From Clostridia bacterium (lineage in GTDB: Bacteria; Bacillota; Clostridia; Christensenellales; CAG-138), in contig JAFRUN010000044.1 in the NCBI GenBank assembly GCA_017438865.1, positions 1 through 64,000 of the forward strand: a stretch of DNA of 64,000 nt, in the 5' to 3' direction. The position numbers and the translations under genes are program-made. Within the stretch, counting starts at the first letter, position 1. Every line of letters begins with the position of its first letter. Shown piece after piece: positions 1 to 8,827 of this stretch. The notes under the pieces are model-generated. The model made no database searches, was not told the DNA's origin, and saw only the letters and a list, made by a program, of their open reading frames with translations.

Positions 1-1
1 C

Positions 2-58
2 ACGCCCACGCCTACGCCGACGCCCACGCCCACGCCGGAGCCGACGCCCGTGCCGACG
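2..58 (+). repeat. Pro-Thr linker coding repeat
   Basis: Near-perfect 6-bp tandem units (acgccc and variants) encode a TP/EP linker. Similar tracts recur in other exported proteins of this window. Confidence 0.7.
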
Positions 59-742
59 CCCGAGCTGATCACGAACGAACGGCTGGATTCCGGCGAGTTC
101 GACGGCTATTTCGACGATGCGCTGTTCGTCGGCGATTCGCTGACGCTGATCCTGTCCCACTATGTGCGCGACGTGCGCAACGAAAAAAAGAACAAGGACT
201 ACATGGGCGAGGCGAAATTCCTTGCGGCGACGAGCATGAGCTCGAAGCGCGCGAGCGAGAACAGCGTGAGGAAGGAAGCCGTGAACTTCAAGTATCGCGG
301 CAGCAGCGTCACCCTGACCGAAGGGATCAGAATGATCGGCGCAAAGAAGGTCTTTCTGATGTTCGGACTGAACGATCTGTGCGTGCGCAACTGGGACGAC
401 GTCCTCGGCTATTTCGGCAAGATCATCGACAACATCCGGCGCGATTGTCCGGATGTGGAGATCATCGTCGAGGCGACGCTGCCCGTGCGCAAGACGTTCT
501 ACAACAAGCAGCCGCCGTGGAACGATTTCAACATCGGTCTCAAAGCGCTGTGCGAGGAAAAAGACGTTGCTTTTCTGGACTTCACCGACGAGCTCAAGGA
601 CGACAAGGGCTTTTTGCGCGCCGATCTCTGCAACGACGGCAAGTGCCACCTGACGATCGACGGCGAAAAGATCTGGATCCGCGCGCTGCGCCGCTACGCC
701 GCGGAGCATATGCTTTCAAACATCGTATTTGAAACGCCGTAA
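2..742 (+). CDS. SGNH/GDSL-type hydrolase, secreted, N-terminus outside window
   Basis: The reading frame is open from the first bases, so the 5' end lies upstream; the GTG at 50 is an internal codon of a Pro-Thr linker, not a credible start. After the linker comes an SGNH-like domain: block I GDS (GDSLTLILSHY), a block III-like GLND and a C-terminal block containing His (CHL). It is clearly paralogous to the lipoprotein at 16327-17262, sharing the FDD..xGDS region and the layout of the C-terminal block. Oddly, the paralog has Asp three residues before the His (DQFH) while this protein has Asp four before (DGKCH), so the catalytic Asp spacing is altered. Presumably surface-anchored and acting on a cell-envelope glycan or ester; the substrate is unknown. 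Confidence 0.75.
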   Translation, partial: TPTPTPTPTPTPEPTPVPTPELITNERLDSGEFDGYFDDALFVGDSLTLILSHYVRDVRNEKKNKDYMGEAKFLAATSMSSKRASENSVRKEAVNFKYRGSSVTLTEGIRMIGAKKVFLMFGLNDLCVRNWDDVLGYFGKIIDNIRRDCPDVEIIVEATLPVRKTFYNKQPPWNDFNIGLKALCEEKDVAFLDFTDELKDDKGFLRADLCNDGKCHLTIDGEKIWIRALRRYAAEHMLSNIVFETP

Positions 743-750
743 CTGCACGA

Positions 751-782
751 AAAAAAGCCCCGGAACGATCCGGGGCTTTTTT
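751..782. terminator. Bidirectional rho-independent terminator
   Basis: A perfect GCCCCGG/CCGGGGC stem is flanked by an A-run on the left and a T-run on the right, lying between the convergent SGNH gene and htpG. Confidence 0.85.
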
Positions 783-791
783 GTATGTTCG

Positions 792-2654
792 TTACATCAG
801 TTTCAGCATGGATTCCGCAAATGCGGCGGGATCGTTCAGCGGCAGTCCTGCGACGAGTTTCGCCTGCGCAAGCAGCAGATCGGCGTACTCTTTGAGTTTG
901 TCGTCGTCGAGCGACGCGAGCTTTGCATAGACCGGATGGTCCGGGTTCAGCTCAAAGTGGAACGCCATCGGAATGCTTGCGCCGTTCGGCATCTGGCGCA
1001 GGACCTTAAACATCTCCACGCTCATGCCCTCGTCGCCGGTGAGGCACGCGGCGGTGGATTTCAGCCGGTCGGTCAGCCGCACGTCGAGCACCTTGTCGCC
1101 GAGCGCCGTCTTGATGCGCTCCAGAAGCGGCTTCGCCTCCTCGGCGCGCTTTTCAAGCTCCTTCTTCTGCTCGTCGGTAAAGAGGTCGAGGTCCGGATCG
1201 GACACCGAACGGAACGGCTTCTCCTGATACGATTCGAGAATGCGCAGCGCAAACTCGTCGACGTCCTCGGTAAGGCAGAGGATGTCGTAGCCCGCATCCG
1301 CCACGCGCTCCGCCTGCGGCAGCTTTTTCACCTGCGAGAGCGTGTCGCCCGCCGCGTAATAGATGCTCTTCTGCGCCTCGGGCATCGCGTCGACATACTC
1401 CTTCAGCGTGACGTACTTGTCCTCCCTGCGCGACCAGAACAGCAGCGTATCCTTGAGGAAGTCCTTGTTCGCGCCGAACTTGTCGTACACGCCGAACTTC
1501 AGCGTGCGTCCGAACGCCTTGTAGAACGTCTCATACGTCTCGCGCTCCTCGCGCTGTATGCGGAGAAGCTCCGCGAGGATCTTTTTCTTCAGGTTGTTCG
1601 CGATGGCGGAAAGCTGCCGGTCGTGCTGCAGCATCTCACGCGAGATGTTCAGCGACAGGTCGGGGGAGTCCACCAGTCCCTGCACGAAGTTGAAATACTC
1701 CGGCAGAAGCTCCTCGCAGTGCTCCATGATCATGACGCCGTTCGCGTACAGCTTCAGTCCGCGCTTGAAGTCCTTCGTGTTGAAATCGAACGGGGGATGC
1801 TTCGGAATGAACAGCAGCGCCGTATAGGAGAGCATGCCTTCGGCGTTGATGTGCAGCGTCGTGATCGGCTCCTCGTAGTCGTGGAACACGTCGCGGTAGA
1901 ACTGCGCGTATTCCTCCTTGGTGATCTCGCTCTTGTTCTTGCGCCAGAGCGGAACCTGACTGTTCAGCGTCTGGTCCTCGACGACCGTTTCGTATTCGTC
2001 GCTGCCTTCCTTCTTGCGCGAGCGCTCGACCTGCATTCTGATCGGGTAGCGGATGTAGTCGCTGTACTTTTTGACGAGCGACTGCAGCCGGTACGTTTCG
2101 AGAAACTCGCCGTAGCTTTCCTCGTCGCCGTCGTCCTTCAGCGTCAGCACGATTTTCGTGCCGACCGGCTCGTAGCCGGCGGGCTTCACGGTATAGCCGT
2201 CCTCGCCCTCGGACTCCCAGACCGCGGGTTCTTCGCCTTCCCTGTGCGAATACACGGTAACCTTCTTCGCCACCATGAACGCTGCATAGAAGCCCACGCC
2301 GAACTTGCCGATGATGTCGACGTCCTCGGCGTCCGCATGCTCCGCCCGAAATGCCTGCGTGCCGCTTTTTGCGATCGTCCCGAGGTTCTGTTCGAGCTCC
2401 GCTGCGCTCATGCCGCAGCCGTTATCGGTGATCGTGAGCGTGCGCGCCGCCTTGTTCGGCTCCAGCCGGATCTCGAACGCCGACTTGTCCACGCCGGTTT
2501 CGCCGCGCTGCATGGCGGCATAGTAGCGCTTGTCGATCGCGTCGGACGCATTGCTGATCAGTTCGCGCAGGAAGATCTCCCGATGGGTATAGATCGAGTG
2601 GATCATCAGATCCAGCAGTTTTTTCGATTCTGTTTTGAATTGTTTTTTGCTCAT
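792..2654 (-). CDS. htpG: Molecular chaperone HtpG (Hsp90)
   Basis: Full-length bacterial Hsp90 (620 aa). The N-terminal GHKL ATPase domain shows E31, N35 and D39 in ELISNASDAID, the DNGCGM motif (77-82) and the glycine lid GKFGVGF (116-122). The middle domain with its catalytic-loop Arg region and the C-terminal dimerisation domain follow at the expected length. The start is supported by GAGGCG eight bases upstream. It is cytosolic and aids folding and stress recovery. It is monocistronic, with its own sigma-A promoter and a CIRCE operator just upstream, so HrcA control is expected. In Bacillus subtilis htpG is not a CIRCE gene, which makes this arrangement notable. Confidence 0.97.
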   Translation of the reverse strand: MSKKQFKTESKKLLDLMIHSIYTHREIFLRELISNASDAIDKRYYAAMQRGETGVDKSAFEIRLEPNKAARTLTITDNGCGMSAAELEQNLGTIAKSGTQAFRAEHADAEDVDIIGKFGVGFYAAFMVAKKVTVYSHREGEEPAVWESEGEDGYTVKPAGYEPVGTKIVLTLKDDGDEESYGEFLETYRLQSLVKKYSDYIRYPIRMQVERSRKKEGSDEYETVVEDQTLNSQVPLWRKNKSEITKEEYAQFYRDVFHDYEEPITTLHINAEGMLSYTALLFIPKHPPFDFNTKDFKRGLKLYANGVMIMEHCEELLPEYFNFVQGLVDSPDLSLNISREMLQHDRQLSAIANNLKKKILAELLRIQREERETYETFYKAFGRTLKFGVYDKFGANKDFLKDTLLFWSRREDKYVTLKEYVDAMPEAQKSIYYAAGDTLSQVKKLPQAERVADAGYDILCLTEDVDEFALRILESYQEKPFRSVSDPDLDLFTDEQKKELEKRAEEAKPLLERIKTALGDKVLDVRLTDRLKSTAACLTGDEGMSVEMFKVLRQMPNGASIPMAFHFELNPDHPVYAKLASLDDDKLKEYADLLLAQAKLVAGLPLNDPAAFAESMLKLM

Positions 2655-2677
2655 AGTCTCGCCTCAAAAACCTGTTT

Positions 2678-2704
2678 TTAGCACTCTCGTCTTCCGAGTG
2701 CCAA
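2678..2704 (-). promoter_or_regulatory. CIRCE element (HrcA operator) of htpG
   Basis: TTAGCACTC, exactly nine bases, then GAGTGCCAA: the 9-9-9 CIRCE inverted repeat with a single mismatch to the TTAGCACTC-N9-GAGTGCTAA consensus. It sits 24 bases upstream of the htpG ATG, at the predicted transcription start. Confidence 0.92.
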
Positions 2705-2708
2705 GCAT

Positions 2709-2737
2709 ATGATAGCGCTCCGCAAATAAAAAAGCAA
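2709..2737 (-). promoter_or_regulatory. Sigma-A promoter of htpG
   Basis: On the minus strand TTGCTT, 17 bp, TATCAT; the start point would fall at the edge of the CIRCE element. The -35 box lies inside the descending arm of the upstream tspO terminator. Confidence 0.7.
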
Positions 2738-2762
2738 CCCCTTCGAGGAAGAGTTTGCTTTC
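2731..2762 (-). terminator. Terminator after tspO
   Basis: On the minus strand AGCAAAC..., an interrupted stem closing with GGTTGCT and followed by six T. It overlaps the -35 region of the htpG promoter. Confidence 0.6.
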
Positions 2763-2785
2763 GTTTCACAATTCGCAGAGCGGTA

Positions 2786-3262
2786 CTATCCGTTGATCAG
2801 ATACCCTGCGAGGTTCAGATATCCCGCAAAGCAGAGCCAGAGCAGATAGGGGATCTGCAGAAGTCCCGCCCATTTCCGCACGCGGTAAAACGCGACGGTC
2901 ATCCAGACCGCAAAACCGAGCATACCGAGCAGTACAAAGAACGCGGCAAGCCGGAGTTTCAGCGCAAAGAACAGCGGCGACCAGATGAAATTCAGCGCAA
3001 GCTGGGCGTAAAACGGGATCAGCGCGTCCTTTTTGCCGCGCGGATATGCATTCCATACGAGCCCCGCGCCGAATCCCATCAGAAGATACAGGATCGTCCA
3101 CGCGGTGATGAACACCCACGGCGGCGGCTGCAGCGCGGGCTGCGGCAAAAGCGCGTTTTCGCGCATGCCGTCCGCAGAGATCAGGGAGGAGAGCCCGCCG
3201 ACCGCCAGCGGCAGCAGCGTCCAAAGCAAATAAGACAGATCGATTTTTTGTTTCTTGTTCAT
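2786..3262 (-). CDS. tspO: TspO/MBR family protein (tryptophan-rich sensory protein)
   Basis: A 158-aa integral membrane protein with five hydrophobic segments and the family pattern: PPPWVF near the first loop, the TILYLLMGFGAGLVW segment, then LNFIWSPLFF and a C-terminal YLLWLCFAGYLN. TspO proteins bind porphyrins or heme degradation intermediates in bacteria; the physiological role here is unknown. The ATG at 3262 (MNKKQK) is preferred to an in-frame ATG 11 codons upstream because it starts the conserved region; the ribosome site is weak (GGAACC). A TATACT sequence six bases before this ATG lacks a recognisable -35, so it may instead be read from the reductase gene upstream. Confidence 0.88.
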   Translation of the reverse strand: MNKKQKIDLSYLLWTLLPLAVGGLSSLISADGMRENALLPQPALQPPPWVFITAWTILYLLMGFGAGLVWNAYPRGKKDALIPFYAQLALNFIWSPLFFALKLRLAAFFVLLGMLGFAVWMTVAFYRVRKWAGLLQIPYLLWLCFAGYLNLAGYLING

Positions 3263-3296
3263 GGTTCCAGTATATGCAGCAGAAAGCGTCCGCATA

Positions 3297-3326
3297 CGAA
3301 AAAAAGCGCCGCGAAGCGGAGCTTTT
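3297..3326 (-). terminator. Terminator after the flavodoxin-fold reductase
   Basis: On the minus strand AAAGCTCCGC-TTC-GCGGCGCTTTTTT, a short stable stem with a T-run directly after the reductase stop codon. Confidence 0.75.
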
Positions 3327-3336
3327 ATCCGAAAAA

Positions 3337-3900
3337 TCAGCGGAACGCGCGGTCGATCCGTTCTTCGGCCTCCCGTAAAATCGCTTCCGTATCCGCGCCG
3401 AAAAGGTCGATCCCCTCGGCGCAGAACAGCGTCGCGTCGGAAATGCCGTAGAACTCCGCACCGAGCCCCTTCACATAGCCGAACCCGTAATCGTGATTTC
3501 TGACCGGACCGCCCGCGGTCGCGACATAATACAGCTTTTTCGCACGGCAGAGCGTGATCGGCCGGTCGCTGTCGGTATAATAAAACGTCAGCCCGACGAC
3601 GTTGATGCTTTCAAAATACTGTTTCAGGACAGCGGGAAAGCTGAGGTCCCAGTGCGGCGCGGCGACGACGACCGTGTCGGCTTTTTGAAACTGCTTTGCG
3701 AGATCGAACATCGGATCGGAAAAATCGTCCGCCGCCATGCACGCGTTGCGCTTTCGTAAAAACGCCTCATCCGTTTTCGGAAAGTCGAGCCCGAAAAGCC
3801 GGACCGCTTCGACCGTATCGTTGAGGTGTGAGAGCACGCGCTCCGCAAGCCGTCTTGTGCGCGATCCCTTTCGTGCGCACGCGTCGATGAACAGGATCAT
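3337..3900 (-). CDS. NAD(P)H-dependent FMN oxidoreductase, flavodoxin-like fold
   Basis: A 187-aa protein of the flavodoxin_2 / azoreductase-like group. It begins with a beta strand and phosphate-binding loop (DACARKGSRTRRLAE), has the central VVVAAPHWDLSFPAVLKQYFE motif typical of FMN-dependent NAD(P)H quinone reductases, and a later ATAGGP FMN-contact segment. The ATG at 3900 is chosen because GGAGG lies six bases before it; the frame is open for 31 further codons without similarity. Likely cytosolic, reducing quinones, azo compounds or similar electrophiles. It precedes tspO on the same strand with a terminator between. Confidence 0.85.
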   Translation of the reverse strand: MILFIDACARKGSRTRRLAERVLSHLNDTVEAVRLFGLDFPKTDEAFLRKRNACMAADDFSDPMFDLAKQFQKADTVVVAAPHWDLSFPAVLKQYFESINVVGLTFYYTDSDRPITLCRAKKLYYVATAGGPVRNHDYGFGYVKGLGAEFYGISDATLFCAEGIDLFGADTEAILREAEERIDRAFR

Positions 3901-4005
3901 GGTTTCCTCCTTGATGATGGCCCGTTTGCAGCGGAACGACCGGACGCGATCCCGGCATTCCGCCGTATTCCCAATAATCATATTATATGTCAAAAAGTCC
4001 CCAAA

Positions 4006-4036
4006 AACAAGAAAACGGCTCCGAAGCCGCTTTCTT
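4006..4036 (-). terminator. Terminator of the glm-mal operon
   Basis: On the minus strand GCGGCT-TCGG-AGCCGT followed by TTTTCTTGTTTTT, about 70 bases past the mal stop codon. Confidence 0.75.
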
Positions 4037-4103
4037 TTTCATTCGATGCAGAGGAAAAATGAAAAGAGCGGTCCCACATCGGGATCGCCCTTGGTGTTTG
4101 GAA

Positions 4104-5354
4104 TTATTTCGCTTTCTTTGCCGCAAGGTACGCAAGGATGCGCTGCATCTCGTTGTAGACGATCATGTAGCCCTCGTCCACACCCATGCCGGGCTTTGCG
4201 AGGATCTGGTCGGGACGCGTCGCCATCGCGCACTGTACGCAGACCTGCGCGGAACGGTCGGTCTCGTTGCAGGTGCCGCCCTGGTATGCGCCGATGCCCT
4301 TCGCTTTGCAGTAGAGCACCGCTTCGATCGTGTTGTTGATGCCGCCGAGGTCGGGCGTCTTGATCTGGACCATGTGGCCCGCCTTGTTGTCCGCGAAGTA
4401 CTTGATGTCTTCGAGCGTGTTGCACCACTCGTCGGCGACGATCTCCACGTTGATGCCGCGGTCGTCGAGCTCCTTCGTGATCGCCTTCAGCGCGAGCATC
4501 TGCTTTTCGCGGTCCTCGACGTCCATCGGTCCCTCGATGCGCAGATGGAACGGCTTTGCGGCTTCTTCGAGCTTCGCCATGTAGTCCGCCATCGCCTTGT
4601 AGTTGTCGTTGCCGAACGCCGCGCCGATCGTGCCGTACACGTCGATGTGGAAGATCGGGTTGTAGTCCTCGCTCGTTCTGAGCTGCAGCACGCGGTTTCT
4701 CAGCCACGCGACGTACTCGAGCAGCAGCTCGCCGTGCTCGCCGAGCTTGGTTTTGACGTTATTGATCAGCGCGTGCGGCAGGATCTGCGCGCCCTTGATG
4801 ATCATCTTGTCGGAGTTCGTGTAGCGGTCGTCGCCGGACTGGGTGAAGACGTCCAGCGGCTTCTCCTCGATCGTGCAGCCGTACTCGTCCGCGACAACCT
4901 CGCACATTATGCGGCGCGTCGCCTTTGCGACGGCGTCCAGAAGCGCCTGGGTGATGCCGTAGCGGATCGCGGTGTGCAGACGCTTGCCGTCCACGGTGAT
5001 CGCTTCGAGATCCGCGGCGAGCTTGCGGAAATTGTCCGCTTCGCGGCCGATGAGCTGCGGCTTGATGTATTTCTCGATGATCGGAATGAAGTCCTTTGCG
5101 AGGAACAGAGGATCGCGTCCGCCGCAGCCGCTGTACTGCACCGCCGCGCAGTCGCCGGTCGCGATCTGACCGTCTTCGAGGATGAGCATCACGGAGATGG
5201 ACTCGCCCGGCTGACGGACGGAGGTAAAGCCCGCGGTTTTCGGTTCGCCGATGTACGCGGCGCCGTCCGCCTTTGCGCCCGCCTTGATGGCACGCTGATC
5301 GTCGAAGTAGAAGCCGGTACGGCCTGCGGAACAGATAACGTCGATAATTTTCAT
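4104..5354 (-). CDS. mal: Methylaspartate ammonia-lyase
   Basis: A 416-aa enolase-superfamily enzyme that converts (2S,3S)-3-methylaspartate to mesaconate and ammonia. Residues matching the known active site are visible: H194 (ILPHAL), metal ligands D238 (FHIDVY), E274 (RIEGP) and D308 (VADEW), and the catalytic lysine K332 (QIKTPDLGG). The length equals the clostridial enzyme. It is the last gene of glmS-glmL-glmE-mal, 54 bases after glmE, and is followed by a terminator. It performs the second step of glutamate fermentation by the methylaspartate pathway. Confidence 0.97.
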   Translation of the reverse strand: MKIIDVICSAGRTGFYFDDQRAIKAGAKADGAAYIGEPKTAGFTSVRQPGESISVMLILEDGQIATGDCAAVQYSGCGGRDPLFLAKDFIPIIEKYIKPQLIGREADNFRKLAADLEAITVDGKRLHTAIRYGITQALLDAVAKATRRIMCEVVADEYGCTIEEKPLDVFTQSGDDRYTNSDKMIIKGAQILPHALINNVKTKLGEHGELLLEYVAWLRNRVLQLRTSEDYNPIFHIDVYGTIGAAFGNDNYKAMADYMAKLEEAAKPFHLRIEGPMDVEDREKQMLALKAITKELDDRGINVEIVADEWCNTLEDIKYFADNKAGHMVQIKTPDLGGINNTIEAVLYCKAKGIGAYQGGTCNETDRSAQVCVQCAMATRPDQILAKPGMGVDEGYMIVYNEMQRILAYLAAKKAK

Positions 5355-5408
5355 GATGAATGCCTTTCTGTTTAATTCTTTTATGAAATATGCGGGATCC
5401 CCGCGTGT

Positions 5409-6860
5409 TTACGAACGCGGTCTGCCGACGAGTCGGCCCTTGCTGATTGCGTAGACGTCGTCGATGACCATCTGGAACGTCGCGCTGCGCTTTTCCGCCT
5501 TCGCGCGCTCCGCGATCTTCGCGCGGTGATACGCCTTGATCTCCTCGGTAAAGGGCAGGTTGCCCATGTCCAGAATGCGGATCGCGCCGTCGTTGTCGCG
5601 CGCGGGAAGCATCTTGCCCGCGTTGAAGCGCGAGGGCGCAAACGGGATGTCGAGCACGCCGCACAGCACCGCCTTGACGCAGCCGTCCGCGATGTCGCCG
5701 CTGCCGAGCTCGAAGCACTTGTCGACGATGCAGCGCGTTTCCATGCGGATCATCTCTTTTTCCTCTTCGAGATTCGCCGCGGTGCAGACCTGATCCGAAA
5801 GCATATGGATGACCTGCTTCGTGCAGCGTAAGCCCTCCGCATTCGCTTCCATCGTGGGAACGCCCGCCGCCTCGTGCGGGGTTTTCACGATGACCTTGGT
5901 GGCCTTACTGAGCGCCGCCGTCGCGCTGCCCCAGCTGATGACGCCGAACGCCTTCGCTTCGTCCTGCGGGAAGCCGCCCATCCACTGATGGAACACGGTC
6001 GTCACGCAGACGTCTTTATAACCGTTCTTTTCGAGGTACTCGTTGGTGAGCTCCTCGAGTACGCGGATCGCCGCCACGTCCTGCACGAGGTTGCCGCACT
6101 GACCGTAGCCGACGGTGATGTTCTTCACGCCCTGCTCGGCGGCAAGGAGCGCCTCGATGATCGCGACTGCGTTTGAGATGCAGGCGGGCACAAGCGTGCC
6201 GGTCAGGGGACCGTACGGCTCGCGGTTGATGGAAACGCCCGCTTCCTCATAGATGCCGGTGAGCCGGTCGACGTACTGCCAGTCCGCAATGGTCTTTTCC
6301 ATCGGAACGTTCTTGGCGTAGGGCAGGTTATAGGAGATGCCGCCGCCCTCGTAGCTTGTGAAGCCGCCCGCATACGCGATCTCGGTGAGCAAACGCGCGT
6401 CCGGTGTGCCGTGGCGCACCTGGATCGGCGTGTCCAGCGCGTTGATGAGCCGACGGCAGCCCGCAACGCCGTGGTTGACCGCCGGGAAACCGTTCAGCAT
6501 GGAGCGGCGCTCCTTCATCGACTCACGAATGCCGTTCTCCGCTTCCTGATAGCGGTTCTGGCGCGTGTAGCTGTCGATCGTGGTGGGCAGAAGGTCCGCT
6601 TCGCCCTTGTCCTGCAGATAGGTCAGAAGCTCGATCTGCGCGTCGATCAGCGCAACGCCCGCGCGCGGCTGGATCAGCGTGATCCCCTTGTTCTTGGCGT
6701 CGACCAGTTTCTTTGAAAAGACCTTGTGAGCAGGCAGCGATTTGTGAAATTCGATCGCTTCCTTGAGATCGACTTCCGCGCCGGTCGGCCACTGCTTCAG
6801 AACTTCCTCGCGAATGGAGTTGAACTCGTCATCCGGGATGCGCTTATTTTGTACCGTCAT
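5409..6860 (-). CDS. glmE: Glutamate mutase epsilon subunit (methylaspartate mutase E)
   Basis: A 483-aa TIM-barrel catalytic subunit of adenosylcobalamin-dependent glutamate mutase, with family segments such as [20 protein letters not shown] and [12 protein letters not shown] near the glutamate-binding region. With GlmS it interconverts (S)-glutamate and (2S,3S)-3-methylaspartate. The start overlaps the end of glmL by 17 bases, and its AGGAG site lies inside glmL, indicating translational coupling. Length and content are normal for the family. Confidence 0.97.
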   Translation of the reverse strand: MTVQNKRIPDDEFNSIREEVLKQWPTGAEVDLKEAIEFHKSLPAHKVFSKKLVDAKNKGITLIQPRAGVALIDAQIELLTYLQDKGEADLLPTTIDSYTRQNRYQEAENGIRESMKERRSMLNGFPAVNHGVAGCRRLINALDTPIQVRHGTPDARLLTEIAYAGGFTSYEGGGISYNLPYAKNVPMEKTIADWQYVDRLTGIYEEAGVSINREPYGPLTGTLVPACISNAVAIIEALLAAEQGVKNITVGYGQCGNLVQDVAAIRVLEELTNEYLEKNGYKDVCVTTVFHQWMGGFPQDEAKAFGVISWGSATAALSKATKVIVKTPHEAAGVPTMEANAEGLRCTKQVIHMLSDQVCTAANLEEEKEMIRMETRCIVDKCFELGSGDIADGCVKAVLCGVLDIPFAPSRFNAGKMLPARDNDGAIRILDMGNLPFTEEIKAYHRAKIAERAKAEKRSATFQMVIDDVYAISKGRLVGRPRS

Positions 6861-8232
6861 CTTTCACTAACTCCTCTTTCAGAATGGTAAGCGCCGCATC
6901 GGGATAATACTGGGACAAAAGCCCCATTGCGGCGATGATATAGCTTCGGTCCACGAGCACGGTGCAGTGTTTCGGCTTCAGCGAACCGGGATCTTCCTCG
7001 TCGAAGAAGCCGTAGGACGCGATCCGTCCCGTGTGTTCGGTGTGGATCAGCGAACCGCCGGTGACGATGAACTGATCCACGTTCAAAAGGTTCTTGCCGG
7101 TCTGAATGAGCTGCAGCCCCCCGAGACCGAAGATCTCGGACATTCTTCCGGCGTGCCGCGTCATCGCAACGCGCACCGCCATGCTGGCGAGCGCTTCGTC
7201 CGCGCGCTGCGTTTCGTCGTCGGACGGCAGAAGATCGGTGTGCGCCGCAAACAGATCCACGATCTCGTTCAGCCGTTCCTCGGAGAGGTTCGCGATCGCA
7301 GCGGTTTTTTTGAGCCCCGCCGCTTCCACAATGCCGCGGATGCTGTACCGCATGCCGATGTCGCCTTCGACCGTGCGCTTGATATACGGCTCGGGAAGCC
7401 CGCGAAGCGCGGTCCGCGGATCGTCCGGCAGACCTTCCGCCACGGAGTACACGTCCGTCGTTGCGCCGCCGACGTCCACCGCCACGAGATCGCCGATGCC
7501 CTTCTGATTCTCGGTACCTTCGGCTAAAAGCTTGATTGCCGCCATGACGGCGCTCGGCGTCGGCATCATGATTCCGTTCAGAAGCTCCGTCGCTTTGCTG
7601 AGTCCCTTCGCCTGGATGATGCGGTTTAAGAAGACCTCGCGGATCTCCTTCTGCACCGGTTCAGTGTTCAGCACGTTGAACGAGGGCATGACGTTTTCGG
7701 TGATGTGCACCTCACGTCCCTCGAGGATCTTCGCGCAGGTGCGCGCCGCGTTGCGGTTGCCCGCGAGGATCACGGGGTAGTCCCCGCCGATGTCTTTGAT
7801 CACGCGCGCATTGTGGATGATGCATTCGGTGTTTCCGCCGTCCGTGCCGCCCACGAGCAGGAAGATATCGGGGTTCAGCTCTCTGATCTCATCCGCGTCG
7901 TCCTCGTTGAGCTTGAAGGAATACGTTTTCAAAACCTTCGCGCCCGCGCCCAAAGACGCCGTTTTCGCCGCCTCGGCGGTCAGTTCCGGCACAAGCCCGC
8001 TGGCGAGCATGCGAAGCCCGCCCGCAGCGCTCGAGCAGGCGTAGCGCGCGCAGAAATCGAGCGTGCCCGTGCGCGCTTCGAGCTTTTTGAGCGCGTCGGC
8101 AAGCCCGTCGTTGATGTCGGTCTGTACGGTGGTATAGGAATTTGCGGTACCCAAAAGCCGCGGGGCGTCGACGTCCACCGCGGTCACTTTGGTATAGGTG
8201 CTGCCGAAATCGATCAGAAGAACAGGTTTCAT
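6844..8232 (-). CDS. glmL: Glutamate mutase-associated protein GlmL (reactivating ATPase, MutL)
   Basis: A 462-aa actin/hexokinase/Hsp70-fold ATPase. It opens with the phosphate-1 motif [16 protein letters not shown] and has a second, [15 protein letters not shown], typical of GlmL/MutL. This protein lies between the two mutase subunits in clostridial operons and is thought to reactivate the cobalamin enzyme by exchanging damaged cofactor; that role is from the family, not shown here. GGAG eight bases before the ATG supports the start. It is not related to the DNA mismatch-repair MutL. Confidence 0.94.
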   Translation of the reverse strand: MKPVLLIDFGSTYTKVTAVDVDAPRLLGTANSYTTVQTDINDGLADALKKLEARTGTLDFCARYACSSAAGGLRMLASGLVPELTAEAAKTASLGAGAKVLKTYSFKLNEDDADEIRELNPDIFLLVGGTDGGNTECIIHNARVIKDIGGDYPVILAGNRNAARTCAKILEGREVHITENVMPSFNVLNTEPVQKEIREVFLNRIIQAKGLSKATELLNGIMMPTPSAVMAAIKLLAEGTENQKGIGDLVAVDVGGATTDVYSVAEGLPDDPRTALRGLPEPYIKRTVEGDIGMRYSIRGIVEAAGLKKTAAIANLSEERLNEIVDLFAAHTDLLPSDDETQRADEALASMAVRVAMTRHAGRMSEIFGLGGLQLIQTGKNLLNVDQFIVTGGSLIHTEHTGRIASYGFFDEEDPGSLKPKHCTVLVDRSYIIAAMGLLSQYYPDAALTILKEELVKDDGTK

Positions 8233-8250
8233 CGCGCAGACTCCAAAGAA

Positions 8251-8673
8251 TCAGTCCTCCACATGCAGGTCTTGCTTGAGATACGCGATATCCACTTCGG
8301 GCGCGGTTCCCGGCGGGAAGGAGCGGTCAAAGCCCATCGCCTTGAAGCGCTTTTCGACCTCCTCGAACGGCTGTTTGCCGATGACGATGTTGCCGCCGAC
8401 GTAGAGCAGGATGTGCTCAAGCCCCGCCTCGTCGCACTTTTCGCGCAGTCCGCGGCAGTCAAGCTCGCCCTGACCGTACAGCGACGAAACGACGATCGCG
8501 TCCGCGTTCGTTTCGATCGCGGCGTTGATGAACTCTTCCTGCGAGACCATTACGCCGAGGTTGATGACGTTGAAACCCGCGTCGGTGAAGGCGTGGTACA
8601 GGATCTGGTTGCCCACGGCGTGGACGTCCGCGCCGATGACGCCGATGACCAACGTTTTCTTTTGCTTTTCCAT
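8251..8673 (-). CDS. glmS: Glutamate mutase sigma subunit (B12-binding)
   Basis: A 140-aa cobalamin-binding subunit. The base-off/His-on signature is present: D16-V-H18-A-V-G21, then SSL (63-65) and the GG pair (93-94). H18 would ligate cobalt. The ATG at 8673 is preferred over one four codons upstream because GAGGA is well spaced before it. First gene of the glmSLE-mal operon, 18 bases before glmL, with a strong promoter about 80 bases upstream. Works with GlmE on glutamate. Confidence 0.97.
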   Translation of the reverse strand: MEKQKKTLVIGVIGADVHAVGNQILYHAFTDAGFNVINLGVMVSQEEFINAAIETNADAIVVSSLYGQGELDCRGLREKCDEAGLEHILLYVGGNIVIGKQPFEEVEKRFKAMGFDRSFPPGTAPEVDIAYLKQDLHVED

Positions 8674-8701
8674 GATCGTCCTCACTTATTGAATACTCTT
8701 C

Positions 8702-8738
8702 GGGAGGGCTTTTCAGACGCTGCCCGATATCCCTCCAT
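8702..8738 (-). other. Possible hairpin in the glmS leader
   Basis: In the minus-strand leader GGAGGG and GCCCTCC can pair across about 21 bases. There is no T-run, so it is not a plain terminator; it could affect translation or stability. Weak evidence. Confidence 0.3.
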
Positions 8739-8755
8739 TTTGTCCATACATGGGG

Positions 8756-8784
8756 ATGATACCCCGAATACAAGGCAAAGTCAA
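8756..8784 (-). promoter_or_regulatory. Promoter of the glmS-glmL-glmE-mal operon
   Basis: On the minus strand TTGACT, 17 bp, TATCAT. The -10 lies in the imperfect palindrome GGGGTATCATCCCC, which might also bind a regulator. Confidence 0.8.
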
Positions 8785-8827
8785 GTCCGCGCGGGGCATT
8801 TCGGACAGTATATTTTTTACGGGCGTT

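Noticed and set aside
3263-3297. Leaderless tspO promoter (TATACT six bases before ATG)
   Set aside because: No credible -35 at 16-18 bp, and the reductase gene upstream may be read through; evidence too weak to add to the leaderless set.
8720-8755. Short leader peptide before glmS (ATG TAT GGA...)
   Set aside because: No ribosome site and no codon run typical of an attenuator.
8673-8760. Cobalamin riboswitch before glmS
   Set aside because: The leader is too short and lacks the B12-box; only a weak stem is seen.
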